Source: Microbacterium hydrocarbonoxydans
Lineage (GTDB): Bacteria > Actinomycetota > Actinomycetes > Actinomycetales > Microbacteriaceae
Length of the DNA: 64,000 bases
Direction: 5' to 3'
Assembly: GCF_000956475.1 (NCBI RefSeq)
Contig: NZ_JYJB01000008.1
Span: 310,001-374,000, forward strand
Shown piece by piece: positions 7,011 through 16,383 of the stretch (position 1 is its first letter; every line of letters begins with the position of its first letter). The notes under the pieces were generated by a model. The model did no database searches. It was given only the letters and a program-made list of their open reading frames with translations, and had not been told where the DNA came from. Both the position numbers and the translations under genes were made by a program.

Positions 7011-8483
7011 TTAACGCCGACGCAGCCGCGACAGCGGTGAGCGCTTCACGACACGCACGGGCTGCGTGACGACGGCATCCACGACCATCGATCCGTCGAC
7101 GGGGCCGACGATCGCGATCGCCGAGGTCTCGGTGGCCTCGACCGGGTTCACCGGCATGCGACCGAGATCGCGGTGGGCGCGGATGTACGCGGGCACGAGC
7201 AGCACGATCGCACTGACCCACGCCAGCGGGTTGCTGAGCGCGACGCCGGTGAAGTCGATCAAGGCGCCGAGCACGAGCGCGGCGGCGACGCGCGCCACGA
7301 GCTCGATCACGCCCGTGACCGTCGGCACCACGGTGTGGCCGAGCCCCTGCAGGGCGCCGCGCAGCACGAACAGCACCCCCAGCGCCCAGTAGCCCAGGCC
7401 GTTCACGATGAGCATGTGATGCGCGAGCTCGACCACGCGGTCGGAGCCGTCGCCGACGAACAGGCGCACCATGGGCACGCCGAACGCGATGATGAGGGCG
7501 CCGATCGCCGCCCCGCCGACGATCGCCATCCAGGTGGCCTCGATGACGCCGCGGCGGATGCGGTCGGGGCGGCGGCCGCCGAGGTTCTGCGCGGCGTACA
7601 TGGAGACCGCCAGTCCCAGAGACGAGAGGAAGGCGACGCCGAGGCTGTCGACGCGGGCTCCGGTCGTGTACGCGGCGACCGCCTCCGCGCCGAGCGTGTT
7701 CAGCGCGACCTGCACGGTCAGCGTGCCGATCGCGATGATCGAGGCCTGGAAGCCCATGGGCAGACCGAGACGCAGGTGCTCGGCGATATCCGCACGCGTG
7801 ATGCTCCAGTCGACACGGCGCAGGTGCAGCATCGGCAGACGCCGGCGCACGAATTCCAGGCACAGCAGCACCGAGACCGCCTGCGAGACGACGGTGGCGA
7901 GCGCGGCGCCCGCCACGCCCCACCCGAGCGGACCGACCATGAGGATCACGAGGCCCGCGTTCAGGGCGCAGGAGACGGTGAGGAACACCAGAGGCGTCCG
8001 GGAGTCGCCGATCGCGCGGATGATCGCGGAGAGGAAGTTGAAGAACATCGTCGCGCCCGAGCCGATGAAGCTGATCTGCGTGAACACGGTCGCCTCGGCC
8101 ATCAGCTCGGGCGGTGTCTGCAGCAGCGCGAGCAGCGGGGCCGAGATCAGCGGAGCCACGATGGTGAGGATCACGCTCGTGATGCCGGTGAGCAGCACCC
8201 CCGTCGCGACGGATCGCCGTACGGCGGCGTCGTCACCGGCGCCGAACGCCTGCGCGATCGGGATCGCGAAGCCGCTGGTCAGACCCCAGGCGAAGCCGAG
8301 CAGCAGGAAGAGAAGCGGACCGGTCGCGCCGACGGCGGCGAGCGAGTCGACGCCGAGGTGCCGCCCGACGACGATCGCGTCGACGAACTGGTACAGCTGC
8401 TGGACGACATTGCCGAGCAGGAGAGGAACGGAGAAGGCAAGGATGACACGCCACGGGCGACCCGTGGTGAGGGAGGTGGCCAT
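7011..8483 (-). CDS. MATE-family efflux transporter
   Basis: A 490-residue inner-membrane exporter of the MATE/MOP flippase superfamily (NorM/DinF-like), exchanging cationic drugs or metabolites for Na+ or H+. Twelve hydrophobic segments arranged as two halves are visible. The N-terminal PLLLGNVVQQLYQFVDAIVV is the classic MATE helix 1 motif and GVAGAALATVVSQ marks the end of helix 6. The C-terminal about 40 residues are a polar extension. It is divergent from a sugar ABC operon across a 329-bp region but probably functionally unrelated to it. Substrate not predictable. Confidence 0.92.
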   Translation of the reverse strand: MATSLTTGRPWRVILAFSVPLLLGNVVQQLYQFVDAIVVGRHLGVDSLAAVGATGPLLFLLLGFAWGLTSGFAIPIAQAFGAGDDAAVRRSVATGVLLTGITSVILTIVAPLISAPLLALLQTPPELMAEATVFTQISFIGSGATMFFNFLSAIIRAIGDSRTPLVFLTVSCALNAGLVILMVGPLGWGVAGAALATVVSQAVSVLLCLEFVRRRLPMLHLRRVDWSITRADIAEHLRLGLPMGFQASIIAIGTLTVQVALNTLGAEAVAAYTTGARVDSLGVAFLSSLGLAVSMYAAQNLGGRRPDRIRRGVIEATWMAIVGGAAIGALIIAFGVPMVRLFVGDGSDRVVELAHHMLIVNGLGYWALGVLFVLRGALQGLGHTVVPTVTGVIELVARVAAALVLGALIDFTGVALSNPLAWVSAIVLLVPAYIRAHRDLGRMPVNPVEATETSAIAIVGPVDGSMVVDAVVTQPVRVVKRSPLSRLRRR

Positions 8484-8812
8484 GAGGGAGCGGCTCGCAG
8501 AGCTGAGTGATGGATCGGGGGACGACCAGTTTATCGAATCGATTCGGAGCAGACCATCCCGAATGCGCGCGCGATGGCCTCGTGGGGCTGCTTGGATTCG
8601 GAACTCGAACCGATTCGATCCGTGCGGTGCCGGTGGATCGCCTGGTCTCGCGCTCTGATAGCGCGCACATCAACGAATCACGAAATGATCACGAAGGCTT
8701 GACTTCGAGACTCGAACTCAAGGAAAGTATCTCCGAAGCGAGTCCCGAATGGCCGGGATTCCGGTCTCGGGGCGATGGCGCCGAAGACGCATGCACAGCG
8801 AAGGAGCTCGTG
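8484..8812. promoter_or_regulatory. Divergent control region of the MATE gene and sugar ABC operon
   Basis: No gene is supported in these 329 bp. They contain a perfect 12-bp palindrome CGAATCGATTCG (8535-8546) and a TTGACT -35-like hexamer (8699-8704) overlapping the inverted repeat TTCGA-GAC-TCGAA (8704-8716). A third related motif, CTCGAACCGATTCGATC, is near 8603. The TCGAA-type repeats are candidate operators for the ROK repressor encoded at 12791. AAGGAG precedes the downstream start. Confidence 0.5.
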
Positions 8813-9967
8813 ATGAAGAAGAAGTACGCACTGGCCGCACTCGGTCTGGTCGGGGCGCTCGCCCTTGCCGGCTGCGGTGGAGGCGGAGCCGGCTCGACCG
8901 GCGGATCGGGTGGCTCCGAAGGGGCCGACAAGGGCGACATGCTCATCGGCGTCTCGATGCCGACGGAGACCTCTGAGCGCTGGATCGCCGACGGAGACGC
9001 GGTGCAGTCGGGTCTCGAGGACGCCGGCTACCAGGTCGACCTGCAGTACGCGGGCGACGACATCCCCACCCAGGGCCAGCAGATCGACCAGATGATCACC
9101 AAGGGAGCCGACCTCCTGATCATCGCCGCGATCGACGGCACGGCGCTGTCCTCGCAGCTCGACGCCGCGGCCGCCGCGAACATCCCGGTCATCTCCTACG
9201 ACCGCCTGATCCGCGACAGCGAGCACGTCGACTTCTATGTGACGTTCGACAACTACAAGGTCGGCGTGCAGCAGGCCACCTCGCTCCTCACCGGCCTCGG
9301 CATCCTCGATGCCGACGGCAAGGAGACCGGCGAGAAGGGCCCGTTCAACATCGAGCTGTTCGCCGGATCGCTCGACGACAACAACGCCCACTTCTTCTGG
9401 CAGGGCGCCATGGACACGCTGCAGCCCTTCATCGACGACGGCGTGCTCGCCGTGCCGTCGGGTCAGGTCAAGATCGAGCAGGCCGCGACGCTGCGCTGGG
9501 CGCAGGAGACCGCGCAGAAGCGCATGGAGGACCTGCTGACCGCCACCTACGGCAACGGCACCAAGCTCGACGGCGTTCTCTCTCCCTACGACGGCATCTC
9601 CCGCGGCATCATCACGGCGCTGCAGGGCACCGGCGGATACGGCGCGACGATCGCCGACGGCCTCCCGGTCGTCACGGGTCAGGATGCCGAGATCGCGTCG
9701 GTCGCGCTGATCAACCAGGGTGTGCAGTTCTCCACGATCTTCAAGGACACCCGCAAGCTCGCCGAGCAGTCGGTCGTGTCGGCGGAGTCGATCCTCGAGG
9801 GCAAGGACCCCGAGGCGAACGACACGAAGACCTACGACAACGGCGTGAAGGTCGTGCCGTCGTACCTGCTGCAGTCGGACATCGTCCACAAGGACAACAT
9901 CACGTCGCTCCTCGTCGACTCGGGCTACTGGACGCAGGCCGAGGTCGACTCGGGCGTCGCCGAGTAG
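8813..9967 (+). CDS. Sugar ABC transporter substrate-binding lipoprotein (ChvE-like)
   Basis: A 384-residue periplasmic-binding-protein-fold lipoprotein of the type-1 sugar class, closest in pattern to ChvE/multiple monosaccharide-binding proteins. Signal peptide with lipobox ALAGC (Cys21), a Gly/Ser-rich linker, then the fold (about 40-384) with TKGADLLIIAAIDGTAL and IPVISYDRLI. It captures a monosaccharide outside the membrane for the downstream tandem ATPase and permease. Start ATG is preceded by AAGGAG. A strong hairpin follows at once (9977-10013), a usual way to make binding protein in excess over the membrane components. Confidence 0.93.
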   Translation: MKKKYALAALGLVGALALAGCGGGGAGSTGGSGGSEGADKGDMLIGVSMPTETSERWIADGDAVQSGLEDAGYQVDLQYAGDDIPTQGQQIDQMITKGADLLIIAAIDGTALSSQLDAAAAANIPVISYDRLIRDSEHVDFYVTFDNYKVGVQQATSLLTGLGILDADGKETGEKGPFNIELFAGSLDDNNAHFFWQGAMDTLQPFIDDGVLAVPSGQVKIEQAATLRWAQETAQKRMEDLLTATYGNGTKLDGVLSPYDGISRGIITALQGTGGYGATIADGLPVVTGQDAEIASVALINQGVQFSTIFKDTRKLAEQSVVSAESILEGKDPEANDTKTYDNGVKVVPSYLLQSDIVHKDNITSLLVDSGYWTQAEVDSGVAE

Positions 9968-9976
9968 TCTCCTCCC

Positions 9977-10013
9977 GTCGGGGCGTGCGGCCGGCAAGGC
10001 CGCACGCCCCGAC
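9977..10013 (+). terminator. 16-bp-stem hairpin between binding-protein and ATPase genes
   Basis: Arms 9977-9992 and 9998-10013 pair perfectly over 16 bp around a 5-nt loop (GGCAA). It sits inside the operon, 10 bp after the binding-protein stop. No T-tract follows. It probably stabilises the 3' end of the binding-protein mRNA or terminates part of the transcription. Confidence 0.85.
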
Positions 10014-10036
10014 TCTTCACGAAAGGACATCGGGTC

Positions 10037-11578
10037 ATGACGACACCGGTTCTGCAGATGCGGGAGATCGAGAAGAGCTTCCCGGGTGTGAAGGCGCTCC
10101 AGGGCGTCAGCCTCGATGTGAACCGCGGCGAGATCCTCGCGATCTGCGGCGAGAACGGCGCGGGCAAGTCCACTCTCATGAAGGTGCTGTCGGGCGTCTA
10201 CCCGCACGGCAGCTACGAGGGCGAGATCATCTACGAGGGAGAGGAGGCGACCTTCGGCTCGATCAACGACTCCGAGCAGAAGGGGATCGTGATCATCCAC
10301 CAGGAGCTCGCCCTGATCCCCTATCTGAGCGTCGCCGAGAACATCTTCCTCGGCAACGAGCGGCGCGGGAAGAACGGCCTGATCGACTGGGATCGGGCGA
10401 ATGCCGAAGCATCCGCTCTCCTGGCCCAGGTGGGCCTCGACGAGAACCCGACCACGCCCGTCGCGCAGCTCGGCGTGGGCAAGCAGCAGCTGGTCGAGAT
10501 CGCCAAGGCGCTGTCGAAGAACGTGCGCCTGCTGATCCTCGACGAGCCGACCGCCGCTCTCAACGACACCGACTCCGCGCACCTGCTCGATCTGATGCGA
10601 CGGCTGCGCGACGAGGGGATGACGTCGATCATCATCTCGCACAAGCTGAACGAGATCGCCGAGATCGCCGACCGCACCACGATCATCCGCGACGGCAAGT
10701 CGATCGAGACTCTCGACATGAAGGACCCGGCGTCCACGCAGGAGCGGATCATCCGCGGCATGGTCGGACGCGACCTGGCCCACCGCTTCCCCGAGCGCAC
10801 ATCGAACCCGGGCGACGAGGTGCTGCGCATCGAGAACTGGTCGGTGAGCCATCCGACCCAGCCTGGCCGCGTCATGGTCGAAGACGCCTCACTGACCGTC
10901 CGCGCCGGCGAGGTCGTCGGCATCGCGGGTCTCATGGGCGCCGGCCGCACGGAGCTCGCCATGAGCGTGTTCGGCCGCACCTACGGCAGGCACGCCCGCG
11001 GCAAGGTCTTCGTGCGCGGCAAGGAGGTCGACACCTCGACCACGAGCGCAGCCATCCGCGCCGGCATCGCCTACGCCACCGAGGACCGCAAGAAGTTCGG
11101 CCTCAACCTGATCGACGACATCCGGCACAACATCACGATGGCCTCGCTGCGACTCATCAGCCCTGGCGGCTGGATCGACGCGAACCGCGAGCTGCAGGTC
11201 GCCGAGCAGTACCGCGCCGAGATGAACATCAAAAGCCCCAGCGTGCTCCAGCTCGTCGGCAACCTCTCCGGAGGAAACCAGCAGAAGGTCGTGCTGAGCA
11301 AGTGGATCCAGACCGAACCCGACGTCCTGATCCTCGACGAGCCGACACGAGGGATCGACGTCGGCGCCAAGTACGAGATCTACACGATCATCAACCGCCT
11401 GGTCGCAGAGGGGAAGGGCGTGCTGGTGATCTCCTCCGAGCTCCCCGAGCTCCTCGGCATCTGCGACCGCATCTACACTCTGGCCTTCGGGAGGATCACC
11501 GGTGAACTCCCCGCCAGCGAAGCCACACAGGAGAACCTCATGCACCTCATGACCCTCGAAAGGACGGCCGGGCGATGA
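10037..11578 (+). CDS. Sugar ABC transporter tandem ATP-binding protein (MmsA/XylG/GguA type)
   Basis: A 513-residue protein with two fused ABC ATPase domains. The first (about 5-240) has Walker [14 protein letters not shown], signature [10 protein letters not shown] and Walker [12 protein letters not shown]. The second (about 265-505) has a degenerate Walker A ([10 protein letters not shown]), the signature [10 protein letters not shown] and Walker [13 protein letters not shown]. This asymmetry is normal in CUT2 monosaccharide importers. The stop overlaps the permease start by 4 bp (ATGA). Confidence 0.95.
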   Translation: MTTPVLQMREIEKSFPGVKALQGVSLDVNRGEILAICGENGAGKSTLMKVLSGVYPHGSYEGEIIYEGEEATFGSINDSEQKGIVIIHQELALIPYLSVAENIFLGNERRGKNGLIDWDRANAEASALLAQVGLDENPTTPVAQLGVGKQQLVEIAKALSKNVRLLILDEPTAALNDTDSAHLLDLMRRLRDEGMTSIIISHKLNEIAEIADRTTIIRDGKSIETLDMKDPASTQERIIRGMVGRDLAHRFPERTSNPGDEVLRIENWSVSHPTQPGRVMVEDASLTVRAGEVVGIAGLMGAGRTELAMSVFGRTYGRHARGKVFVRGKEVDTSTTSAAIRAGIAYATEDRKKFGLNLIDDIRHNITMASLRLISPGGWIDANRELQVAEQYRAEMNIKSPSVLQLVGNLSGGNQQKVVLSKWIQTEPDVLILDEPTRGIDVGAKYEIYTIINRLVAEGKGVLVISSELPELLGICDRIYTLAFGRITGELPASEATQENLMHLMTLERTAGR

Positions 11579-12753
11579 CCACCGTCAACAACCTCTTCAG
11601 CCTCGCCACGCGGAACCTCCGTCAGAGCGGCATCCTGGTCGCGTTCATCGCGATCGTCGCGTTCTTCGCGATCCTGAACCCGACGTTCCTCTCGCCGGGC
11701 AACCTCACGAACATCGTGCTGCAGTACTCCTACATCCTGATCCTCGCGATCGGCATGGTGATCGTGATCATCGCCGGGCACATCGACCTCTCCGTCGGGT
11801 CGGTCGTCGCTCTCACGGGCGCCACCGCCGCGGTGATCGTGATCCGCGGCCAGCAGCCCTGGTGGGTCGGCGTGCTCGCGGCGATCGCCGTGGGTCTGCT
11901 CGTCGGAGCCTGGCAGGGCTTCTGGGTCGCGTACATCGGCATCCCCGCGTTCATCGTGACCCTGGCCGGCATGCTGCTGTTCCGCGGCCTGACCTTCATC
12001 GTGCTCAGCAACGTCTCGCTGTCGCCGTTCGGTGGCACCTACTACTCGATCGCGAACGGCTTCTTCAACGGGTTGTTCGGCGGGTACGGCGTCGACGTGT
12101 TCACGCTCGTGATCTTCGCGATCGGCGTGGTCGGCTATGCGGTGTGGCAGGTGCGCAGCCGTCGCTCGAAGCTCGCCCACCAGCAGTCGGTAGAGGCCCT
12201 GGGCTGGTTCATCGCGAAGATCGTGCTGATCGCGGCCGTCGTGATGTGGTTCGGATACCAGCTCGCCACGAGCCGCGGCCTGCCCTTCGTGCTGATCATC
12301 CTCGCCGTGCTGATCATCGCCTACTCGGTGATCACGCAGAAGAGCGTCTTCGGCCGCCACGTCTACGCGATCGGCGGCAACCTGCACGCGGCTCTGCTCA
12401 GCGGCGTGAACGTGCGCAAGGTCAACTTCTGGATCTTCGTGAACATGGGACTGCTCGCCGGCATCGCGGGCGTCGTGTTCTCCTCGCGCACGAACGGCGC
12501 GCAGCCGGGTGCCGGCAACATGTTCGAGCTCGATGCGATCGCTGCCTGCTTCATCGGCGGCGCGGCGGTCACCGGCGGCGTCGGCCGGGTCGGCGGTGCG
12601 ATCGTCGGCGGTCTGATCATGGCCGTGATGAGCAACGGCATGCAGCTCATGGGGCTCGACCAGGCGACCCAGCAGGTGGTCAAGGGCCTCGTGCTGCTGA
12701 TCGCCGTCGCGTTCGACGTCTGGAACAAGCGCCGGGCGGGCGCCGCCCGTTGA
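11575..12753 (+). CDS. Sugar ABC transporter permease (XylH/GguB type)
   Basis: A 392-residue CUT2-type permease with about ten membrane helices. [25 protein letters not shown] is the conserved cytoplasmic loop/helix of this family, and [22 protein letters not shown] matches the typical C-terminal motif. A polar insert around 195-215 is seen in GguB/MmsB-like permeases. It forms the membrane channel for the ChvE-like binding protein and tandem ATPase, and ends 37 bp before the ROK repressor. Confidence 0.93.
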   Translation: MTTVNNLFSLATRNLRQSGILVAFIAIVAFFAILNPTFLSPGNLTNIVLQYSYILILAIGMVIVIIAGHIDLSVGSVVALTGATAAVIVIRGQQPWWVGVLAAIAVGLLVGAWQGFWVAYIGIPAFIVTLAGMLLFRGLTFIVLSNVSLSPFGGTYYSIANGFFNGLFGGYGVDVFTLVIFAIGVVGYAVWQVRSRRSKLAHQQSVEALGWFIAKIVLIAAVVMWFGYQLATSRGLPFVLIILAVLIIAYSVITQKSVFGRHVYAIGGNLHAALLSGVNVRKVNFWIFVNMGLLAGIAGVVFSSRTNGAQPGAGNMFELDAIAACFIGGAAVTGGVGRVGGAIVGGLIMAVMSNGMQLMGLDQATQQVVKGLVLLIAVAFDVWNKRRAGAAR

Positions 12754-12790
12754 CCCTGACGACGGCGTCGACGCGCGATATGCTCCCGCT

Positions 12791-13969
12791 ATGAGCAGAT
12801 GGTCCGGCGGATCCCAGTCGGGGCTGCGCGAGGCCAACACCGCGAAGATCGTCGACGCCGTCAAGCGCTTCGGCGGGCTCACCCAGGTCGAGCTCGCCGA
12901 AGCGACCAGCCTGTCGACGGCGACCGTCTCGGCCATCGTCAAGGAGCTCAGCCTCTCGGGTCTCGTCGAGACCCACCCCACGTCCCGCAGCGGGCGCCGC
13001 GCGCAGCTCGTCACGATCGCCCGCAGGGCGGGCCTGGTCGCCGCCGTGCAGATCGGCAGCCGCAGCATGCGCGTGCGCCTGTCGGACGTGGGGCAGGACG
13101 TGCTGGCAGACCGGTCGATGCCCCTGCCGACCGATCACGCCGAAGACACGGTCCTCGACCGCATCACCCTGCTCATCATCGACATGCTCGGCATGATCGC
13201 GGCAGACCCGGGCGATCTGCTCGGGGTCTGCATCGCGATGCCTGCGCCGGTCGACCCCGCCACGGGCCTGATCGCGTACCGCGGCGTCATGCGCCGTTGG
13301 GAGACCCAGCCGGTCGCCGAGGTCGTCGCGCAGCGCATCGGATGCCCGGTGCTCGTCGAGAAGGACGCGAACCTCGCAGCCCTCGCCGAGGCGACGCTCG
13401 GCACCGCGCGCGACGTCGAGGACAGCGTGTTCGTGCACGCCTCGTACACGATCAGCGCCGGCGTCGTGCTGAACTCCCAGATCTACCGAGGACGCGCGGG
13501 CACCGCGGGCGAGATCGGCCACGTGCAGGTGGATCCCGCGGGCTCGATCTGCGCCTGCGGGCAGCGCGGATGCCTCGAGACGATCGCGGGAGCCGAGGCC
13601 GTGACCGCTCCGCTGCGCGCCACGTTCGGCCAGGTCACGTTCAAGGACGTCATCGCCCGCGCAGCGGCCGGAGACCCCGGATGCGCCCGCGTGATCGCGG
13701 ATGCCGCCACCGCGCTCGGACGCGTGGTCGCCGCCGCGCATCAGTCGCTCGCGCCCGAGGTGATCACGGTGGGCGGGGAGCTCGCAGAGGCCGGCCCCAT
13801 CTTCCTGCTGCCGTTCGCCACCGCCGTGCGCGACAACGCACCCCAGGCGCGCACCCTCCGCAACGACCCGGTGCCCTCCTCCTTCGGCAAGGACGCGGTC
13901 CTCGTCGGCGCGACGATCCACATCCTGCAGTCGACAGACCCCTCCCAGCTGCTGGAGGACCGGTCATGA
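12791..13969 (+). CDS. ROK-family transcriptional repressor
   Basis: A 392-residue regulator: an N-terminal MarR-like winged helix (about 20-80, TQVELAEATSLSTATVSAIVKEL) joined to a ROK sugar-kinase-fold domain (about 90-385). The ROK zinc motif is present as CACGQRGCLE after GEIGHVQVD. It probably binds the imported sugar and represses the upstream ABC operon, as NagC/XylR proteins do. TATGCT at 12779-12784 lies 6 nt before the ATG, giving a possible independent leaderless promoter. The stop overlaps the next ATPase by 4 bp. Confidence 0.92.
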   Translation: MSRWSGGSQSGLREANTAKIVDAVKRFGGLTQVELAEATSLSTATVSAIVKELSLSGLVETHPTSRSGRRAQLVTIARRAGLVAAVQIGSRSMRVRLSDVGQDVLADRSMPLPTDHAEDTVLDRITLLIIDMLGMIAADPGDLLGVCIAMPAPVDPATGLIAYRGVMRRWETQPVAEVVAQRIGCPVLVEKDANLAALAEATLGTARDVEDSVFVHASYTISAGVVLNSQIYRGRAGTAGEIGHVQVDPAGSICACGQRGCLETIAGAEAVTAPLRATFGQVTFKDVIARAAAGDPGCARVIADAATALGRVVAAAHQSLAPEVITVGGELAEAGPIFLLPFATAVRDNAPQARTLRNDPVPSSFGKDAVLVGATIHILQSTDPSQLLEDRS

Positions 13970-14742
13970 GCCTCACGGCTGCGCAGGCCGAGCCTCTGCT
14001 GACCCTCCGGGGCATCTCGAAGAGATTCGGAGCGGTCGAGGCGCTCACCGACGTCGACTTCACGGTCAACGCCCGAGAGGTCGTCGGCCTCGTCGGCGAC
14101 AACGCGGCCGGGAAGTCGACGCTCGCGAAGATCATCGCCGGAGCGCTGACGCCGACCGACGGCGAGATCCGCATCAACGGCGAGCGCGTGGAGATCTCGA
14201 CCCCCGCCGAGGCGAACCGGCTCGGCATCGCGACCGTGTTCCAGGACCTCGCGGTCTGCGAGAACCTCGACGTCACCGCCAACGTGTTCCTCGGGCGCGA
14301 GCTGCGAACGCACAACGGCATGCTGCGCGAGGCGGAGATGGAGCAGGCGACCCGGCAGGCGCTCAGCGACCTCGCCGCGAACATCCCCTCGATCCGCTCG
14401 CCGCTGAACATGCTCTCCGGCGGTCAGCGGCAGGCCGTCGCGATCGCCCGCACCCTCATCAGCCAGCCCCGGCTGGTCGTGCTCGACGAGCCCACGGCCT
14501 CTCTCAGCGTCGCGCAGACCGCCGACGTGCTCACCCACATCGAGCAGCTGCGAGAGCTCGGTCTCGGCGTGATCTTCATCAGCCACAACATCGCCGACGT
14601 GCAGGCCGTGTCCGATCGGGTCGAGGTGCTGCGCCACGGGCGCAACAACGGCTCGTTCGTGAGTCAGGACGCCGCATACTCCGATCTCATCGCAGCGATC
14701 ATCGGGACCTATCGCGGGCCCGCCTCCTCACCGCGGAGCTGA
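13966..14742 (+). CDS. Single-domain sugar ABC ATP-binding protein (FrcA-like)
   Basis: A 258-residue ABC ATPase with Walker A GDNAAGKSTLAK, signature LSGGQRQAVAIA and Walker B LVVLDEPTASL. The one-domain size and NxAAGKST form resemble FrcA, the ATPase of the fructose/mannose/ribose Frc importer. It is translationally coupled to the ROK repressor and has no permease of its own, though the operon already encodes a tandem ATPase. It may be an alternative ATPase for the same permease, or serve a permease elsewhere. Confidence 0.88.
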   Translation: MSLTAAQAEPLLTLRGISKRFGAVEALTDVDFTVNAREVVGLVGDNAAGKSTLAKIIAGALTPTDGEIRINGERVEISTPAEANRLGIATVFQDLAVCENLDVTANVFLGRELRTHNGMLREAEMEQATRQALSDLAANIPSIRSPLNMLSGGQRQAVAIARTLISQPRLVVLDEPTASLSVAQTADVLTHIEQLRELGLGVIFISHNIADVQAVSDRVEVLRHGRNNGSFVSQDAAYSDLIAAIIGTYRGPASSPRS

Positions 14743-14835
14743 ATCGCGGCGGATCGCCCGGATGTCGGCATCCGCGTGCATTAGCCTGCACACCGTGCCC
14801 GCTCGCGGGCCGTACTCGACGACCGGAGGACGACA

Positions 14836-16284
14836 GTGACGGATCAGCACCCACGTAGCACGGCGACAGGACAGGGCGAGGAGGAGCACCTGCGGCGGGC
14901 GCTGAGCAACCGCCACATCCAGCTGCTCGCGATCGGCGGGGCGATCGGCACCGGCCTGTTCATGGGCAGCGGCAAGACGATCTCGGTCGCAGGCCCCTCG
15001 GTGATCTTCGTCTACATGATCATCGGCTTCATGCTCTTCTTCGTCATGCGCGCGATGGGCGAGCTGCTGCTGTCGAACCTCAAGTACAAGTCGTTCAGCG
15101 ACTTCGCGAGCGACCTGCTCGGGCCGTGGGCCGGGTTCTTCACCGGCTGGACGTACTGGTTCTGCTGGGTGGTCACCGGAGTCGCCGACGTCATCGCGAT
15201 CGCGGGTTACACGGATGCGCTGATCCCCGGCATCCCGCTGTGGATCCCGGGGCTCCTGGTGATCGTCATCCTGCTCGCGCTGAACCTGCCCACGGTCGCC
15301 GCGTTCGGCGAGATGGAGTTCTGGTTCGCGCTCATCAAGATCGTCGCGATCGTCGCGCTCATCATCACGGGTCTCGTGATGATCTTCACGGGTTTCCAGC
15401 ACGACGCGGGCACGGCCTCGTTCGCGAACCTCTGGAATCACGGCGGCATGTTCCCGCACGGCTTCATGGGCTTCGTCGCCGGTTTCCAGATCGCGGTGTT
15501 CGCCTTCGTGGGCATCGAGCTCGTCGGCACCGCGGCCGCCGAGACGAAGGACCCGGAGCGCAACCTCCCGAAGGCCATCAACGCGATCCCGATCCGCGTG
15601 CTGCTGTTCTACGTGGGCGCCCTCATCGTGCTGATGGCAGTCACCCCATGGACCGAGTACGTCGCCGGTGAGAGCCCGTTCATCGCGATGTTCGCTCTCG
15701 CGGGGCTCGGCATCGCCGCCACTGTGGTGAACCTCGTGGTGCTGACCTCCGCCATGTCGAGCGCGAACTCGGGCATCTACTCGACCTCGCGCATGGTGTT
15801 CGGACTTGCGCAGGACGGCGATGCCCCGAGCCTGTTCGGCCGGCTGTCGCGCCGCAAGGTGCCGCAGAACGCGCTGTTCCTCTCGTGCGTGCTGCTGCTG
15901 TCGGGCGTCGTGCTGCTGTACGCGGGCAAGGACATCGGCACGGCCTTCGACATGGTCACCACGGTCTCGGCCGTGTGCTTCATGTTCGTGTGGACGATCT
16001 TCATGATCAGCTACGCGGTCTACCGCCGGCGTCGCCCGGAGAAGGCGGCGTCGTCGATCTTCAAGATGCCCGGTGGTGTGCTCATGGTCTACGTGGTGCT
16101 GGCGTTCTTCGTCTTCATCATCTGGGCCCTGACCACCCAGCCCGACACGCTCACCGCTCTGCTGGTGACACCGATCTGGTTCGCGCTGCTCGTGGTGGCG
16201 TGGCTGTTCGTGCGGCGCTCGCCTCACCACATCGCCCGCCATGAGGCGCACATCGCGCACCTGCGGGATGACTCGGAGGAATAG
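14836..16284 (+). CDS. Amino acid permease (APC superfamily, CycA-like)
   Basis: A 482-residue, twelve-helix proton symporter of the amino acid transporter (AAT) family. The N-terminal RRALSNRHIQLLAIGGAIGTGLF motif is diagnostic; helix 6 carries FAFVGIELVGTAAAETKDPER. The sequence resembles the D-serine/D-alanine/glycine transporter CycA and related AnsP/AroP proteins, so a small neutral amino acid is plausible. It is a single-gene unit 93 bp after the ABC operon and is followed by a family A palindrome. Confidence 0.9.
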   Translation: MTDQHPRSTATGQGEEEHLRRALSNRHIQLLAIGGAIGTGLFMGSGKTISVAGPSVIFVYMIIGFMLFFVMRAMGELLLSNLKYKSFSDFASDLLGPWAGFFTGWTYWFCWVVTGVADVIAIAGYTDALIPGIPLWIPGLLVIVILLALNLPTVAAFGEMEFWFALIKIVAIVALIITGLVMIFTGFQHDAGTASFANLWNHGGMFPHGFMGFVAGFQIAVFAFVGIELVGTAAAETKDPERNLPKAINAIPIRVLLFYVGALIVLMAVTPWTEYVAGESPFIAMFALAGLGIAATVVNLVVLTSAMSSANSGIYSTSRMVFGLAQDGDAPSLFGRLSRRKVPQNALFLSCVLLLSGVVLLYAGKDIGTAFDMVTTVSAVCFMFVWTIFMISYAVYRRRRPEKAASSIFKMPGGVLMVYVVLAFFVFIIWALTTQPDTLTALLVTPIWFALLVVAWLFVRRSPHHIARHEAHIAHLRDDSEE

Positions 16285-16290
16285 CCCGTA

Positions 16291-16369
16291 CACAACTCCT
16301 CTAGAATCGGCCGATTTCACCCGGAATCGGCCGATTCTCGGCTGTCGGCCCGCTTTCTGAGGAGTTGTG
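16291..16369. repeat. Intergenic palindromic element, family A (11-bp arms)
   Basis: Arms CACAACTCCTC (16291-16301) and its complement (16359-16369) enclose a core containing the 13-mer GAATCGGCCGATT twice (16304-16316 and 16324-16336). It fills the 99-bp gap between convergent genes. The arm matches those at 969 and 1528 (consensus CAYARCTCCTC-like). Confidence 0.7.
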
Positions 16370-16383
16370 GACCGAGAGCCGGG

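Noticed and set aside
7173..10852. Long open frames opposite the MATE, binding-protein and ATPase genes (445 and 724 codons)
   Set aside because: They are shadows of real genes in high-GC sequence: composition is dominated by Asp, Arg, Glu, His and Gly, with no domain signatures or ribosome-binding sites.
11473..16320. Other large antisense frames (for example 531 codons at 11473-13068 and 530 at 14728-16320)
   Set aside because: The opposite strand carries unambiguous permease genes in each case; these frames have low-complexity charged composition.
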